64,000 bases of DNA, taken from the NCBI GenBank assembly GCA_026874595.1, contig CM049315.1:18375664-18439663 (forward strand). Reading direction: 5' to 3'. Of this stretch, positions 34,433 through 46,778 are shown piece by piece. The stretch comes from Sipunculus nudus. Taxonomy: Eukaryota; Annelida; Sipuncula; Golfingiida; Sipunculidae. A program made the translations under genes and the position numbers. Each line of letters starts with the position of its first letter. Positions within the stretch are counted from its first letter, which is position 1. The notes under the pieces were generated by a model. That model saw nothing but the letters and a program-made list of their open reading frames with translations, searched no databases and was not told where the DNA came from.

Positions 34433-37019
34433 TTTTCACGGCAGCGGTAAATCATTCACTACTGAATATTACGTCAGATGTATATATGTAAATATAGTGG
34501 AACCTCTATAATATAGACACTCTTGGGACTGGGCAAAACTGCCCACTTTATTGAGGTAATGGCCGTCACATTCAGCGCTGATACCTACTTTCAAAAATCG
34601 ATGTGCCTTGATGGATATAACCAAGCATTGAAAATGAGGTTTATAAAACACATAGATAAAGCCGTTTGCAGCTGATGCTATGTAAGATTGCTGGATTTAA
34701 GTTTTTGAAGATAAATTTATATATCGATTTAAACAATTTTAATATTTTTATAAGGTCAACATGGCATAGCATTCATAGTAATAACTATAGAATCATTTTG
34801 CCCTTCAGCCAAAAAAAAAGTCATGTGATTGTGAGGTGTATGTTGGCCTATCAGTGCAGTATGAATGGCTTCTGAGGTGTGTACCCTTTGTCATTTACTA
34901 TCACAGAAACATCTAGTCTGACCACAGTATGTGTAGGCACGTTAAGTCTAAACAGTAGGTATTTCAAGGTTAATAGAGTTTCTATTTCCTTAAATACATT
35001 TATTAAAATGGGCCTAACGTCCCATGCTCGTATAAAAGCTTTCTATTGTTATCAGGTCAGTTATACTACCAAAGCCAGTGGGCCCTCTGGGGTAAACCGT
35101 TCAAAACAATCAGATAAACATCATGAATTTCGTAAAACTGGGATACATATAATGAAACTGTCCTCGCCGGTTTAGTGGTACAGCTGCTCGATGTCAGGTT
35201 GACACCCTTTTTTTTTTTTTGTTTTGAACACTTTAGTCACTTTTAAGTATATATCAGACAAGAATGTTGTTGGTTTCATAGCAAACTGAAGACCGACATG
35301 TCACACAGGAATGTGGTTGGTTTCTGTATGCCAGAATCTGACCATCGCCTGAACATCAGCTTCTCGCCAGTCTGACGGGAACTATTAAGCCACCACTGGC
35401 TTTGATGCTCTGCTCAACAGGCAGGCCATTCAGTGACATACAGTGCTGGTGTTTTGGTGTCAATGTTGTTAAAATTCCCACATGTAAAAAGATTGCATTA
35501 TATATCCTCCAGGTTATGCCGTGACCAGGATTTTCGTCTGTAGCACCTATATTATGAGACATGAGGGATTAAAGGATTAATCACTTCAAATTATATGATT
35601 ATGTTTCAACTTTATATAATTGTATTCAATGGACTTTTTTAAATATTTTATAATTTTAAGGAACGTCTTACACTTCTTGGTGTAAATCTCTGATGTTTGT
35701 ATGATTTTTTTATTATTTTCAAGTGTCTTTACTCTGAATAAAATCAGTAGTATATCTTTATGTTGTTGAGGTGCATTATTCTATCAAATTACACTTTTAT
35801 AGTAAAATTATACTTTTATCACTCATACGAGCTACTCACCCTGCATTTATAAATGTGTACCATCATTCTGCGATTAATCTAAAATTACATTCATATCATT
35901 CATTTTCACATGTATCTTTGCAAAATGTAAAGCACGATGTTGTATATAAAACTGCATGAAAATCACGCTGATCTCGAATGTATGTATTCCTGAATACTCA
36001 CCTTTTGGAAAATGCTTGTTTTCATAAATAATTAGATGAATCTACTCGAAATGATATGTATGAAACATTATTTTTATAAAATGTTCAATTTATCGGTGTT
36101 AGATATACGTTTCAGGTGTGTCAGACAGGTGGCCGCAGCTACGTCTGCCTCATTATTACGTGCTCAACAACACGATTCGTTTGTCTTTTGGCGATAAACA
36201 AGATATAACTAACAGTAAAACTTAACAAAGTAAAAATAAGGCCAAACAGATTTTACTTAGTGCCACTGGATAGAGAATTTTAATTTCAGCATCAATTGTG
36301 TTGCGCTTCTTGAGGCATTCAGTTAGATTTGCAAGTCTGCAAATGTCCTTTACCTCAAAGCCGAAGGTATACCCATTTAATGGAGTCAATTCCTGTGTTC
36401 GTGACAATGTGTATTTTCTCACCTTAGTAACGGTAAGCACATAAGGTTATCAGTCGATTACACTTAAGTATGTCAACAGAGAAAGGCTGCTGTACATATA
36501 GACCCTGTCATCGATATTTCCCTTTCAGGAAGTCCATATAGACAGATCGTGTGTGCTCTGTAAGGAAACCAAAAGCTTCATATGTCACGTGCCTGCTGTA
36601 ATGTTTTATGCACGATCTAGGCCTTACAGTCAGACTGTTCACTGGTCCGACATCCCATTTATCCGACATCCTACTAGTCTCACATCTCATTGGTCCGACA
36701 AAACAATTTAGAGCCATATTGCCCAAAAGCGTCTTGAGAAACTACGCCGTAAAGAGCGTAACGAACGAACGGTCGTACAGACGGACAACCTGATTGGAAT
36801 AGGGCATCCAGGGCCTGTAGTCCGACAGCTTACTGGTCCAACGGCTGTGTTGCGCCATTTTGGTCCTCTGGCATTAGAAAGGACATTGCCAGAGTCAGAG
36901 ATCCATCTTGGGGATGGAAATACTTTACTTTTTTTAACATCGCCTCATGGCCTACAAGTACGTATTCACTTGTCATAAACCAGACAAATCATCAGCTTTT
37001 TAGTATACATTTTAACAAT
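34433..37019. other. 3' flank of the channel gene (inside duplication copy A)
   Basis: Non-coding. Contains a 'gtggaacctctataat' motif near 34,496 (also at 39,408), which resembles the end of pogo/Tc1-type elements, and a 'ggtccgacatcccatt' short-repeat cluster at 36,645-36,700. A 72-codon minus-strand frame at 36,222-36,440 is not conserved in copy B. Confidence 0.5.
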
Positions 37020-37900
37020 ATCAAATTGCAGCATTGATGCTCCTTGTCAAGGGCTAGGAAAGTTCGAAAATGGATGACCTTGACTCAATTTTCAAGGTCA
37101 CAGCAGCGATAATGCTAAATGATGATAACACATTAACTAGAAAAGAATTTCAGTTACAGTCAACAAACTTGCATCGGTACTGCACCTTATCAAAGGGCAA
37201 GGGCAAGTACGAACATTGTTGACCTTGACAAACGCGTCAAGGTCACAGCGGCGATAATGCTAAAAAGATTTTAACGCAATAACTCAAAAAGAATTTGAGG
37301 TACAGTCACCCAACTTGCAGCATTGATGCACCTTATAAATGCAGGGAAAAGTTCAATGACCTTGACACATTTTTTTAAGGTCACAGTGGCGATAATGCTT
37401 AAATGATGTTAACGCAATAACTCAATAAGACTCTGAGGTACAGTCACTAAACTTGCAGCATTGATGCACCTTATAAAGGCCAAGGAAAAGTTAGAAAATG
37501 GATGACCTTGACTCATGTTTGAGGTCACAGCGGCGATAATGCTAAAATGATGTTAACTCAATAACTAGAACAGAATTTCATGAACAGTCACCAATCTAGC
37601 AGCATTGGTGCATCTTATCAGGGGCTAGTTCAAGTTCGAACATGGATGACCTTGACGCATATTTCAAGGTCACAGCAGTGATAATGCTAAAATAATGTTA
37701 CCGCAATAACTCGAGAGTAATTTAAGGCACAGTCATCAAACTTGCAGCATTGACATATCTCATGAAGGGCTAGGTCATGTTCAAAAATGGATGACCTTCA
37801 TGCAGTTTTCAAGGTCACAGAGGTAATCTTCGTGTGTGACATTGACCCATCTCAAATTTCATACATGTATTCACAACTTTTTTTCTCAATTTTTCCACAT
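37020..37900. repeat. Tandem array of about 125-145-bp 'gatgaccttgac...caaggtcacag' units, 6-7 copies
   Basis: 'gatgaccttga' or close variants recur at about 37,074, 37,210, 37,355, 37,500, 37,645 and 37,790, each followed by 'tcaaggtcacag.ggcgataatgctaaa', 'ttaacgcaataactc' and 'acttgcagcattgatgcacc'. Only two such units lie at the equivalent position in copy A (33,050 and 33,172). Confidence 0.85.
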
Positions 37901-38354
37901 TAGTCGGGCTACATACTAGATCTGTTCCACAGATCAACGTTTCCCTTGTTACACCTATTTTACTAAAGGATATCAATGTAAGTCAATAATTTAGACCGGA
38001 TTTAGGTCATCCCAGGTTCTTAGGTCTATGTTGTTCAAATGTTTAAACATTATCATTATCTTTTGTTCAGCAACTTCTAAAACTTCCATATAATGCAGCA
38101 ACATTTGAAGTTTCTGTCATACGTTCTAGAAAACTGAATATCTAAAATGTGTGTGTGTGTGTGTCACATTTCATAACATTTCGTCTCCATGAAATATTAT
38201 CTTTCAGTATTTCCCAAACGATAGCTGCGAGTCAGGGTTTGGCATTATATTTGATATATTACTATAGAATTCATAAGTAAAGCAGATCTGTGTGAGATTA
38301 TCGTCGTAAATTTAAAAAGTGTTAATTTATATAGATTCATGATCGAAATTCCAG

Positions 38355-38446
38355 GGATTATAATCTGGCGCTCAATATTTTCTTGTATAACACAATGAGA
38401 CAATAAATCCGGGGGTTTGAAGGATACAACATATCCATGCTCATCT
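38355..38446 (+). pseudogene. Dead copy of channel exon 8
   Basis: Same acceptor (gaaattccag|) and about 85% identity to 33,701-33,792. In the exon frame the GAA/GGA region is changed to TAA ('agacaataaatcc' against 'agacaggaaatcc'), and the donor gtacgt has become ctatgt, so it cannot be spliced normally. Confidence 0.9.
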
Positions 38447-39217
38447 CTATGTATTTCTTTTATATTTATTACAGCTATGAAAAAAAAGATCTCAGATGTT
38501 GATAACCTATAGATTTAAACCATTTTTCAAACAGTCATCAAATATTGACTGGTTTTTATGCTAACTCATGCATTTTGAGTAAAATAATTCTGTTCTTGAA
38601 ATCATGCTGTAAGACAAGTAAGTTTGACGAACTGATGGTTTTGACATGTTCATTATCATGGACCGAAAAAAAAGAACGTTTAAGAGACAACACACTGACT
38701 GTGCAGCAAAGTTTAAACGTTTCATATCCGTTCTATTTGTCTCTTTTGCCGGGAACACTGCCAGTTTTTTGTTCATAATTTCCTTCACAATATTAATAAC
38801 TTTTTAATATCGTTTGCGGGATAAATTTCTTCTTATTTATTGTTTCTAATGTTCATTGTGTCTAATACTGAATGTTATGGTTTTGCCAACATACAATCGA
38901 TATATTCTAAAGACTTTTTTGCAAATGCATAAATTGTCGTATAAGGAATTGTACCTTCTTCAATGTATATTTTCATTCTAATGGATCTTATAATAGAAAC
39001 GCAATGCTTAGTAAAAATAGAAACTGTCATTTTCACAGAAAATTATCAAAAACCGAAATACCTAAACTTCTGTTTATGTACTGAATGTTTATGTTTTTAT
39101 TTTAAAGTCACTTAATGAACAAAACATGCTCTAATAATCTATGGGGTTTTAACCGTAAACATAAACCATGGTTTTCGATAATTGCATTTATTAATTAAAG
39201 GATGGTGAACATTTCAG

Positions 39218-39363
39218 GTGATCTTGGAGGTCAGTTGGGTATTTGCCTCGGCGCCAGTTTTCTCTCCTTTTGCGGAGACCATCGAATTTCTTGTCTCCGC
39301 GATTATTGGTCAGTTTTGGAAAGCCATCCGTCCTAGGACGACACGTGTCCAAATTATGAGCAG
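39218..39363 (+). pseudogene. Dead copy of channel exon 9 (TM2)
   Basis: Acceptor intact (aacatttcag|) and the first part still reads DLGGQLGICLGAS. One extra T in 'tctccttttgcgg' against 'tctcctttgcgg' shifts the frame before the end of TM2, and the original stop region is deleted ('ttgattttcacgg' missing). Confidence 0.9.
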
Positions 39364-39619
39364 CGGTTAATCATTCACTATTGTATATTACATCAGATGT
39401 ATATAAAGTGGAACCTCTATAATGTGGGCACTCACTCTTGGGACTGGGCTCAACTGCCCACCTTAATGAGGTTATTGTCGTTTCATTCATCGCTGATACC
39501 TACTTTCAAAAATCGATGTAACTTGATTAATAAAACCAACATTGAATATGAGGCTTATAAAAAACATAAATAAAGCTGTGTGCAGCGGATGTTCCATGAG
39601 ATAGCTGGAGTTTTTTTTT

Positions 39620-39621
<2 letters not shown>

Positions 39622-39670
<49 letters not shown>
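39622..39670. repeat. (TA)n microsatellite
   Basis: About 24 TA units; absent from the matching place in copy A (34,720), where only 'atatat' is present. Confidence 0.97.
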
Positions 39671-39673
<3 letters not shown>

Positions 39674-40673
39674 CCATGTAAACAATTTTAATATTTAAGC
39701 TCAATATGGCATAGCAATATATATGCTTTTTATATCTTCATAGTGTGGACCTGAACCTTTTCTTCTCAACCTCGACTGTACCACCCTAACATTTTTCACA
39801 GTTTCCTCTTACAGTTCAGGATGTTGCACACTCCACTCTTAGATAACCCACACTTTTCTACGAATTCTTCTAAGATCTCAGAATGTTTGATCAGGTTCAC
39901 TTTTGCAGAAAATTTTAAACCTTTCTTTTAAGTTTAGAGTTGACAGTAAATGGATATAACACTGAATATGGTACACTTGCCAATATTTGGTAGTGATCTT
40001 TATGTAGAAACTGCTAAATAAACAAAACCCTGGGCCAGGGGGACCTGACCCTGTTATTGATTTGGTGAATGAGCAGGGCTTCCATTCATGCTATTAATTA
40101 TAGGATCATTATTGCCCCTCAACCAAAAGAAAGTCCTTTGGCTGTCAGGTGTATGTTGGCCTATCAATCCAGTATGAATGGCTACTGAGGGATGAACTCA
40201 GGAACATCAGGTCTGACCACGGCATGTATAGGCACGTTAAGTCATAACAGTGTGCATGCATGCAAGATTAATTGAGTTTCTGTTTTAAGGAATACATTTA
40301 GTAAAATTTACCTGCATTCCTATGCTCTTATAAAAACTTTCGACTATTAGTTTGTCAGTTATACCGCTAAAGCCAGTGGGCCCTCTGGGGTAAACAGTTC
40401 AAAACAATCAGATAAAAATTATGAATTTCCTAAAACTGGGATACATATAATGTCCTCGCAGGTTCAGTGGTACAGCTACTCTATGTCATGTTGACACCTT
40501 TTTTTGTTCTGAAAGCCTTAGTCACGTAGAGCCCATCAATATAAATAAGTAGATATCAGGCAAAAATGTTGTTATTTCTTAGCAAACTGTTTTGGTTGGT
40601 TTCTATATGCAAGTCAGTAGAACTGACCATTGCCTGAACAACAGCTGCTCTCCTGTCTGACGGGAACCATTAA

Positions 40674-40897
40674 AGGGACATTACCAGGAGCTAAATTACG
40701 CCTATTCTTTCACACAATCAGTTCAGTTTTACTTTTAAAAAATGTTTTCCAGCAAAACCATCCCAGCACACGGTCTCATTTCCTTGCATACGGCTGTTTA
40801 ACACCATGTTATGGTTCTGCTTGTAAACACAGTCTGTTTACCATAGCAAGGCCGCGTTATCGGAGGACCGATTAAGAGGGACAACACGCGTTTTTAA
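40674..40897. mobile_element. TTAA-flanked insertion present only in duplication copy B
   Basis: Copy A reads gacgggaactattaagcc; copy B reads gacgggaaccattaa, then 224 extra bases starting agggacattacc and ending tttttaa, then gctt. The TTAA at 40,670-40,673 is repeated at 40,894-40,897, so this is an empty-site/filled-site pair with a TTAA target duplication, as made by piggyBac-type transposases. Terminal inverted repeats are not obvious, so it may be a decayed small non-autonomous element. Confidence 0.7.
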
Positions 40898-43800
40898 GCT
40901 TCCACTGGAGTTGATGCTCTGCTCAACAGGCAGGCTATTCAGTGACATAATGCTGGTGCCTTGGTGTACATGTTGTTAAAACTCCCACATATAAAAGAAT
41001 TGCATTATATATTCTCCAGATTATGCCGTGTCAAGGATTTTCGTCCATAACACGTATATTATGAGACATGAAGGATAAAAGGATTAACCACTCCAAATTA
41101 TATGATTATTATTTAACTTTATATTTTCTTACATGACTGTATTCCACTTTTTTTAAATATTTTATAATTTAAAGGAACATCTTACATTTCTTGGTGTAAA
41201 TATGTGATGTGTGTTTGATTTTGTATTATTTTCAAGTGTTCTTTATTCTGAATAAAATCAGTAGTATATCTTAATGTTGTTGAGGTGCATTATTCTTTCA
41301 AATTACACTGATAATAGAATTATACTTTTATCACTCAAACGAGCTACTCACCTTGCATTTATAAATGTGTAACATCATTCTGCGATTAATCTTAAAATAT
41401 ATTCATATTATTAATTTTCCCATGTATCTTTGCAAAGCACGAAGTTGTATATAAAACTGCCTGAACACCACGCTGACCTCGAATGTATATATACCTGAAT
41501 ATTTACCTTTTGGAAAAGGCTTGTTTTTCATAAATAATTAGATGAATCAGCTTGAAATGATGTATATGAAATATCATTTTTTTTATAAAATGTTCAATTT
41601 ATCGGTGTTAGATATACGTTTCAGGTGTGTCAGACAGGTGGCCGCAGCTACGTCTGTCTCATTAACAGGATTCATTTGTCTTCTGAGGATTAACAAGACA
41701 TAACAATCAGTAAACTTTACAAAGTAAAAATAAGCCCAAACAGATTCTAATTCGTGCCATTGGATAAAGTATTATGATTTTAGCGGCATCAACTGTGTTG
41801 CGCTTCTTGAGGCATTCATTTCGATTTGCAAGTCTGCAAATGTCATTAACTTAAAAACCGCAGGTATACCTATTTAATCGAGTCAATTCCTGTGTTCGTG
41901 GCGATGTGTTTGTATTCACCGTAGTAACGGTAAGCACATTAGGTTATCAGTCGATTATACTTAAGTATGTCAACAGAGAAAGGCTGCTGTACATATAGAC
42001 CCTGTCATCGATATTTCCCTTTCAGGAAGTCCATATAGACAGATCGTATGTGCTCTGAATGGAAACCAAAAGGTACATATGTCACGTGCCTGCTGTAATG
42101 TGTTATGCTCGATCTAGGGCTTTCAGTCAGACTGCCAACTGGTCCGACATCCCATTAGAACGACATCCCACTAGTCATAAACCAGACCAATCATTAGCTT
42201 TTTTAGTATACTTTCTAACAATAATGATAAAAATCGTTGCGTCTCAACATAGTGGTTAATTCGGATGCATGATTGTAGTATGTGTGACCGCATATTTGCA
42301 CGCGAGTGACTCGCTGAAATATTTTAGGCTCGATCTAGGGCCTACAGTCAGACTGCCCACTGGTCCAACATCCCATTAATCCGACATCCAACTAGTCTCA
42401 CATTCCATTGGTCTGACAAAACAGTTTAGAGCCATATTGCCCAAAAGGGTCTTGAGAAACTACGCCGTAAAGAGCGTAACGAATGAACGGTTGGACAGAT
42501 GGACAACCTGATTGGAATAGGGCATCCATGGCCTGTAGTCCGACAGCATACTGGTCCAACGGCTGTGTTGCGCCATTTCGGTCCTCTGGCATTAGAAAGT
42601 ATAAGGCCAGAGTCAGATTTCATTACATCGAGGACAGCACTGTACACTCGATGAGGATGGAAATATTTACTCTTTTTTAACATCGCCAAAAGGCCTACAT
42701 GTACGCTTTCACTTGACGTAAACCAGACCAATCATTAGTTTTTTTTAGTATACTTTTAACAATACCGAAAATCGTTGCTTCTCAACATATTGGTAAATTC
42801 CCCTGCATGGCTGTTGAATGTGTGACCTCATGAATTTGTACGCGACCCCGGAAACGACTTTTTGGTTTGTGGGTTCTTTCGTGTTAATTCATCACTCCTT
42901 GTCTAATCGTTATCGGCTGTCAACCACGATATCAATGCAACAGGATGAGTGGCCGTTGCAGTCCTTTCCCCCGTATGGTTTGCGCTTCCCGGTCCAATAT
43001 CAATGCCTACTGAGTCGTTTATTCGCGCCTAACCATCGAAGGGCTTTCTGACCAAAGGGATGTCGGACCAATGAGCAGACCACTGATAGCATTTTGCTAT
43101 ACATTAACGTTACCTACTGACAGCAATAAGTGGTAATCGGAATTCGTATTTTATTATGGAACCATGAATCGTACGAACAAAACAAAGTGCACACCGGTTA
43201 ATCTACGTCTACAGACGGCCTCATTTCCATTTAATTACTTTATCCTAAACTTTTGTTGTATACGAAGATCATACTCACAAACGATACCGCATTGTATGTT
43301 GCTTGCCCCCAAAATTCTTCAAATTAACTCATTTACCTCATATGAATATTATCCTTTAACATCAGACATATCAGTTTTAACAGTAGGCATTAATGATTAA
43401 CTTTGTTTTTAAAGTGTTATTAAAAATACAAATATCTTTGAGTTTCTTGCAATAAAATGGTCACCAAGCCCTGAATAAAGTGATGATTTACTAACCGTTT
43501 GGTTGAATGATTTAACTAAGTTCTAAATTTATATTTAAATTGAAAATATAATCTTTTTTGCCGAATGACAATTTTGGCATGATTCTATATGTAATCATTC
43601 CAAACGAACATTTGTCAGTAAGTAGTTTCTAGATCAAAATTATTTAATTTTTGGTTTTAAAGTCATGTATATTGCTCATGTATATTTCATCAGTGTATGA
43701 ACTGTTAAAACTAACGTTGGGAATATATCTTAAGCATTATAGTTTTATTTTGTTGAATTTCACGTAACAGCTTACCGTACTTAAGTTTTTTTCATTTACC

Positions 43801-43973
43801 ATTTACTTGTTTATTTATATTTTATAATCTTAAGATACTTTATATTTTTCGGCTTTTGTTCATGTTAAAATAAAATAAAAACTAATATAAATTTATCTTG
43901 TTCTTTAAGTCGGGGCCTTTGGAGACAATACCTTTTCACAGACACATATGTTTACCAGATCATGATGTTTTAG

Positions 43974-44046
43974 TAATCTCCACCAGAGGTCATCCTACTT
44001 CATGGATTCACCAAGATCACATTTTCGCGACCTCTGGTGGAGATTA
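43974..44046. repeat. Perfect 18-bp inverted repeat (hairpin or miniature element)
   Basis: taatctccaccagaggtc at 43,974-43,991 is the exact reverse complement of 44,029-44,046; the spacer is 37 nt. It could be a tiny foldback element or the ends of a deleted transposon. Confidence 0.85.
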
Positions 44047-44536
44047 ACGTATAGGAGCTGGATATTTTGGATATTCAGACAGCAGCAAAGTGTTATGAGG
44101 GCGCTACCACTACGCTGTAACTCAGTTGATAGCCTGTTCCACAGACTCAAGAGACCCTGTGTCTGAAGAATGAGTTCATGGCACCCATTGGTCAGACGTT
44201 CTGTTTATTTGATTTGTCCAATGTTTATTTGTTGTGCCCCATGGATGACTCGGCTATATAAGAGTAAATTATAAAAAAAATGCCCAGTGACATTCTGTTA
44301 GATGGATACATCCGACAGAACAAACAAATTATTAATTTTATCACAATTATTATGATTATTAATGATAATTATTATTATTATTATTTTTACATTTGAAAAT
44401 TAATAAGCATGCACTTATTGAAATCGTTATTTGAGATCGTATGACATGTTCTTGAAGTAACCCTTCTCATACACGTCGTGTTACAGCACGTTGTATTCAC
44501 TGAAGGCGCAGCAGTACGTGTAGTCCTGTGTACACC

Positions 44537-44960
44537 ATCCGAGTCCGAGTGCAAGTCAGGGTCCAGGCCACTCGAGTCCAAGTCTTAGTCCGAGTCCAAG
44601 TCCTATTTCTTCGAGTCCTGTCATTTGTAGCCAAAGCCCGAGTCCAAATCCGAGTCCAATACAAATATACATCGGATTCAAAATGGACATTTCAGATTAT
44701 TAGTAACATTTTAAGTTAAATCACACATGGTTTACCGTAATGGTTAATCATATTTATAGCTTAGGATGCAAAAGCTTTGTATATCTAGTGTTATTATTTT
44801 GTAATATTCTGTTAGTAGTTCGCACATGTACATAAGTCTTTAAAAAATGTGTGACAGAGTTTTTTTCCATTAGACTCGAGATGGACTGATTTCTTGAGTC
44901 CATACCCCCGAGACTTCAGGATCCTCGAGTCTAAGTCCGTATCCGGACTCGAGTCCTACA
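44537..44960. repeat. GAGTCC-rich degenerate simple repeat
   Basis: 'cgagtccaagtc'-type blocks fill 44,537-44,660, and again 44,875-44,960 with both orientations (ctcgag, gactcgag). About 200 bp of ordinary sequence separates the two. Confidence 0.75.
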
Positions 44961-45756
44961 TTACTGAAGCACAGTACAGATGAGGGTTTAGGTACATGAT
45001 GTGATAGTTGTAATTACAAGAACAACCCTATGACGTCAGCGTCTTTAATATCCTTCATATATTCCGAGAATCATGGGATAATCCAAAATAAACAGGCGGA
45101 AAAACAAATTGTACAGCATTTTCATCTGCACGTGAAGATAATTTGACCCGTTAACAATAAATTCTTGATTTATGCATGTTTGCTTTTTGACCAAGATAAG
45201 TGCGATTTAGATTAACTTATTAACACATGGCCGTATGAAACATAGCATGTGTTATAGATTAAATATGGCGTGAGAGTCACTCGATGTCTTGTGGACTCTA
45301 TGTTGTGCGAATGTTTGTTTTCATAATTTGTTAAAAGTTTCACCGTAATATTAACAATAAATATAGTTTAATGATAATTTACAGGCATACTCTCATTCCA
45401 CACATACATATATAAAACTAATTAAAGTAGCTTTGCTATGGAGACTGAAAAAAAAATATTTCAAAATGTTCGTATTCATCACAGTTTGAAGCATATTATT
45501 AAGACCCTTAATATGAACTGAAGAGTATGAGGCGCCGAGTATGTGCGTGTGTGTATGTTTGTGTGCGTGAGAGCACGATAGCCTAGCGGAGAATATCCGA
45601 CAGTTTATTTTCATTATTTCTACAGAAATAGTGTTATTCATTGTTATAAAAAAAACAAAAGCAATGATAATAATAAGTGTACAATTAATAATTATACAAA
45701 TGTTCATGTTAATGAATTCCTTGTATTAATTTCTTGCTTAACTAACAAACTCACAC

Positions 45757-45757
<1 letters not shown>

Positions 45758-45806
<49 letters not shown>
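45758..45806. repeat. (TA)n microsatellite
   Basis: About 24 TA units. Confidence 0.97.
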
Positions 45807-45812
<6 letters not shown>

Positions 45813-46291
45813 ATTCTAAATTTGTTGAAATACAAAACTCGAAAAACATATACATACAGAACGTATAAAATTACAGGCATTATAACTAATGACATGCTTG
45901 ACGGAATTATAAAGAGCAAAGTTGGGAATATGCGCTGGGGTTATGAAGTGCCGTGTGCACATGCATCCGGCAGTGCATGTTTGTCAGCCAGTTTATTGGG
46001 CGAAAATCAGTTTAGATAAACATCAGGAAAACATCAATTTTCTGTGAATCCTATATTTATCTATTTGCTTATCAAGCCTGACATCGGTTGGATGGTCTAA
46101 CGCCGTGTCCTTGGGTTTTTATAATGTTAAGATAGGTATTCCGATAACTTGATTTAGTCAAAAGAGATCAGTGTTATAGAAAAAAACAGGCGTCCTGTTG
46201 CATGCTCTGGTATAGAATACAGTAAATGATGAAAGAAAATAGCTAAAACGAATATATGATATGCATATATAAGATATTGTTCATGGCTAAT

Positions 46292-46298
46292 TATATAT

Positions 46299-46357
<59 letters not shown>
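46292..46357. repeat. (TA)n microsatellite with one interruption
   Basis: TA run with a single 'taata' break near 46,310. Confidence 0.97.
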
Positions 46358-46359
<2 letters not shown>

Positions 46360-46778
46360 AAGGTGTAGGCATTCAAATTATATAAAGCGATATCAGCTAT
46401 AATTTTATTTTAATTTAACTTTCCTATTCTTAACTCTTATCTGTTATTCTTGGCATTTACTTATTTATGTAACTGTCAATGAACGCATCATCACGCCCTT
46501 ATCGAACCCTGACAGGTTTATTTCTGCAGTGTCCTGAAACCACGTGTGGTGGCTGCCATTTTGCGTACACGCTTAAATCCGGATAACACAGGTCGCATAT
46601 CGGAATTATGGGTATACCGCTAGTATACATTATAAATCTGTCACTTGGTCACTATTCGTACTACGCTCCTCACGCAGTGCTTACATACCGCTGTCGTCCC
46701 AGATCTCTCTTCATGTAAACGATGCTCAACATAGCAAAGTCCTCAGGGTCTGACACCAGGGTGCGCACAGAGCATAGA

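Larger units (their letters stand above)
33120..37015. repeat. Segmental duplication, copy A (intact channel exons 8-9)
   Basis: Matches 37,715-42,762 in the same order and orientation over almost its whole length. Examples: 33,530 with 38,185; exon 9 with 39,218; 'gccagtgggccctctggggtaaac' region 35,060 with 40,372; 'gtgtcagacaggtggccgcag' 36,116 with 41,631; 36,504 with 41,998. The shared 'caaggtcac' repeat units at both left edges suggest unequal exchange as the cause. Confidence 0.9.
37715..42762. repeat. Segmental duplication, copy B (decayed)
   Basis: Second copy of 33,120-37,015, about 1.1 kb longer. The extra length comes from a TTAA-flanked insertion (40,674-40,897), a (TA)n run (39,622-39,670), extra sequence at about 38,820-39,060 and 39,720-40,080, and a partial tandem copy of its right end (42,109-42,330 is an internally deleted version of 42,331-42,762). 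Confidence 0.88.
42763..46778. other. Non-coding stretch with simple repeats
   Basis: No exon supported. It holds a perfect 18-bp inverted repeat (43,974-44,046), 'gagtcc' hexamer-rich blocks (44,537-44,660 and 44,875-44,960) and two (TA)n runs. Confidence 0.5.

Noticed and set aside
36222-36440. 72-codon minus-strand frame with protein-like composition
   Set aside because: The duplicated copy at about 41,740-41,935 has stops and substitutions at all codon positions; no sign of coding constraint.
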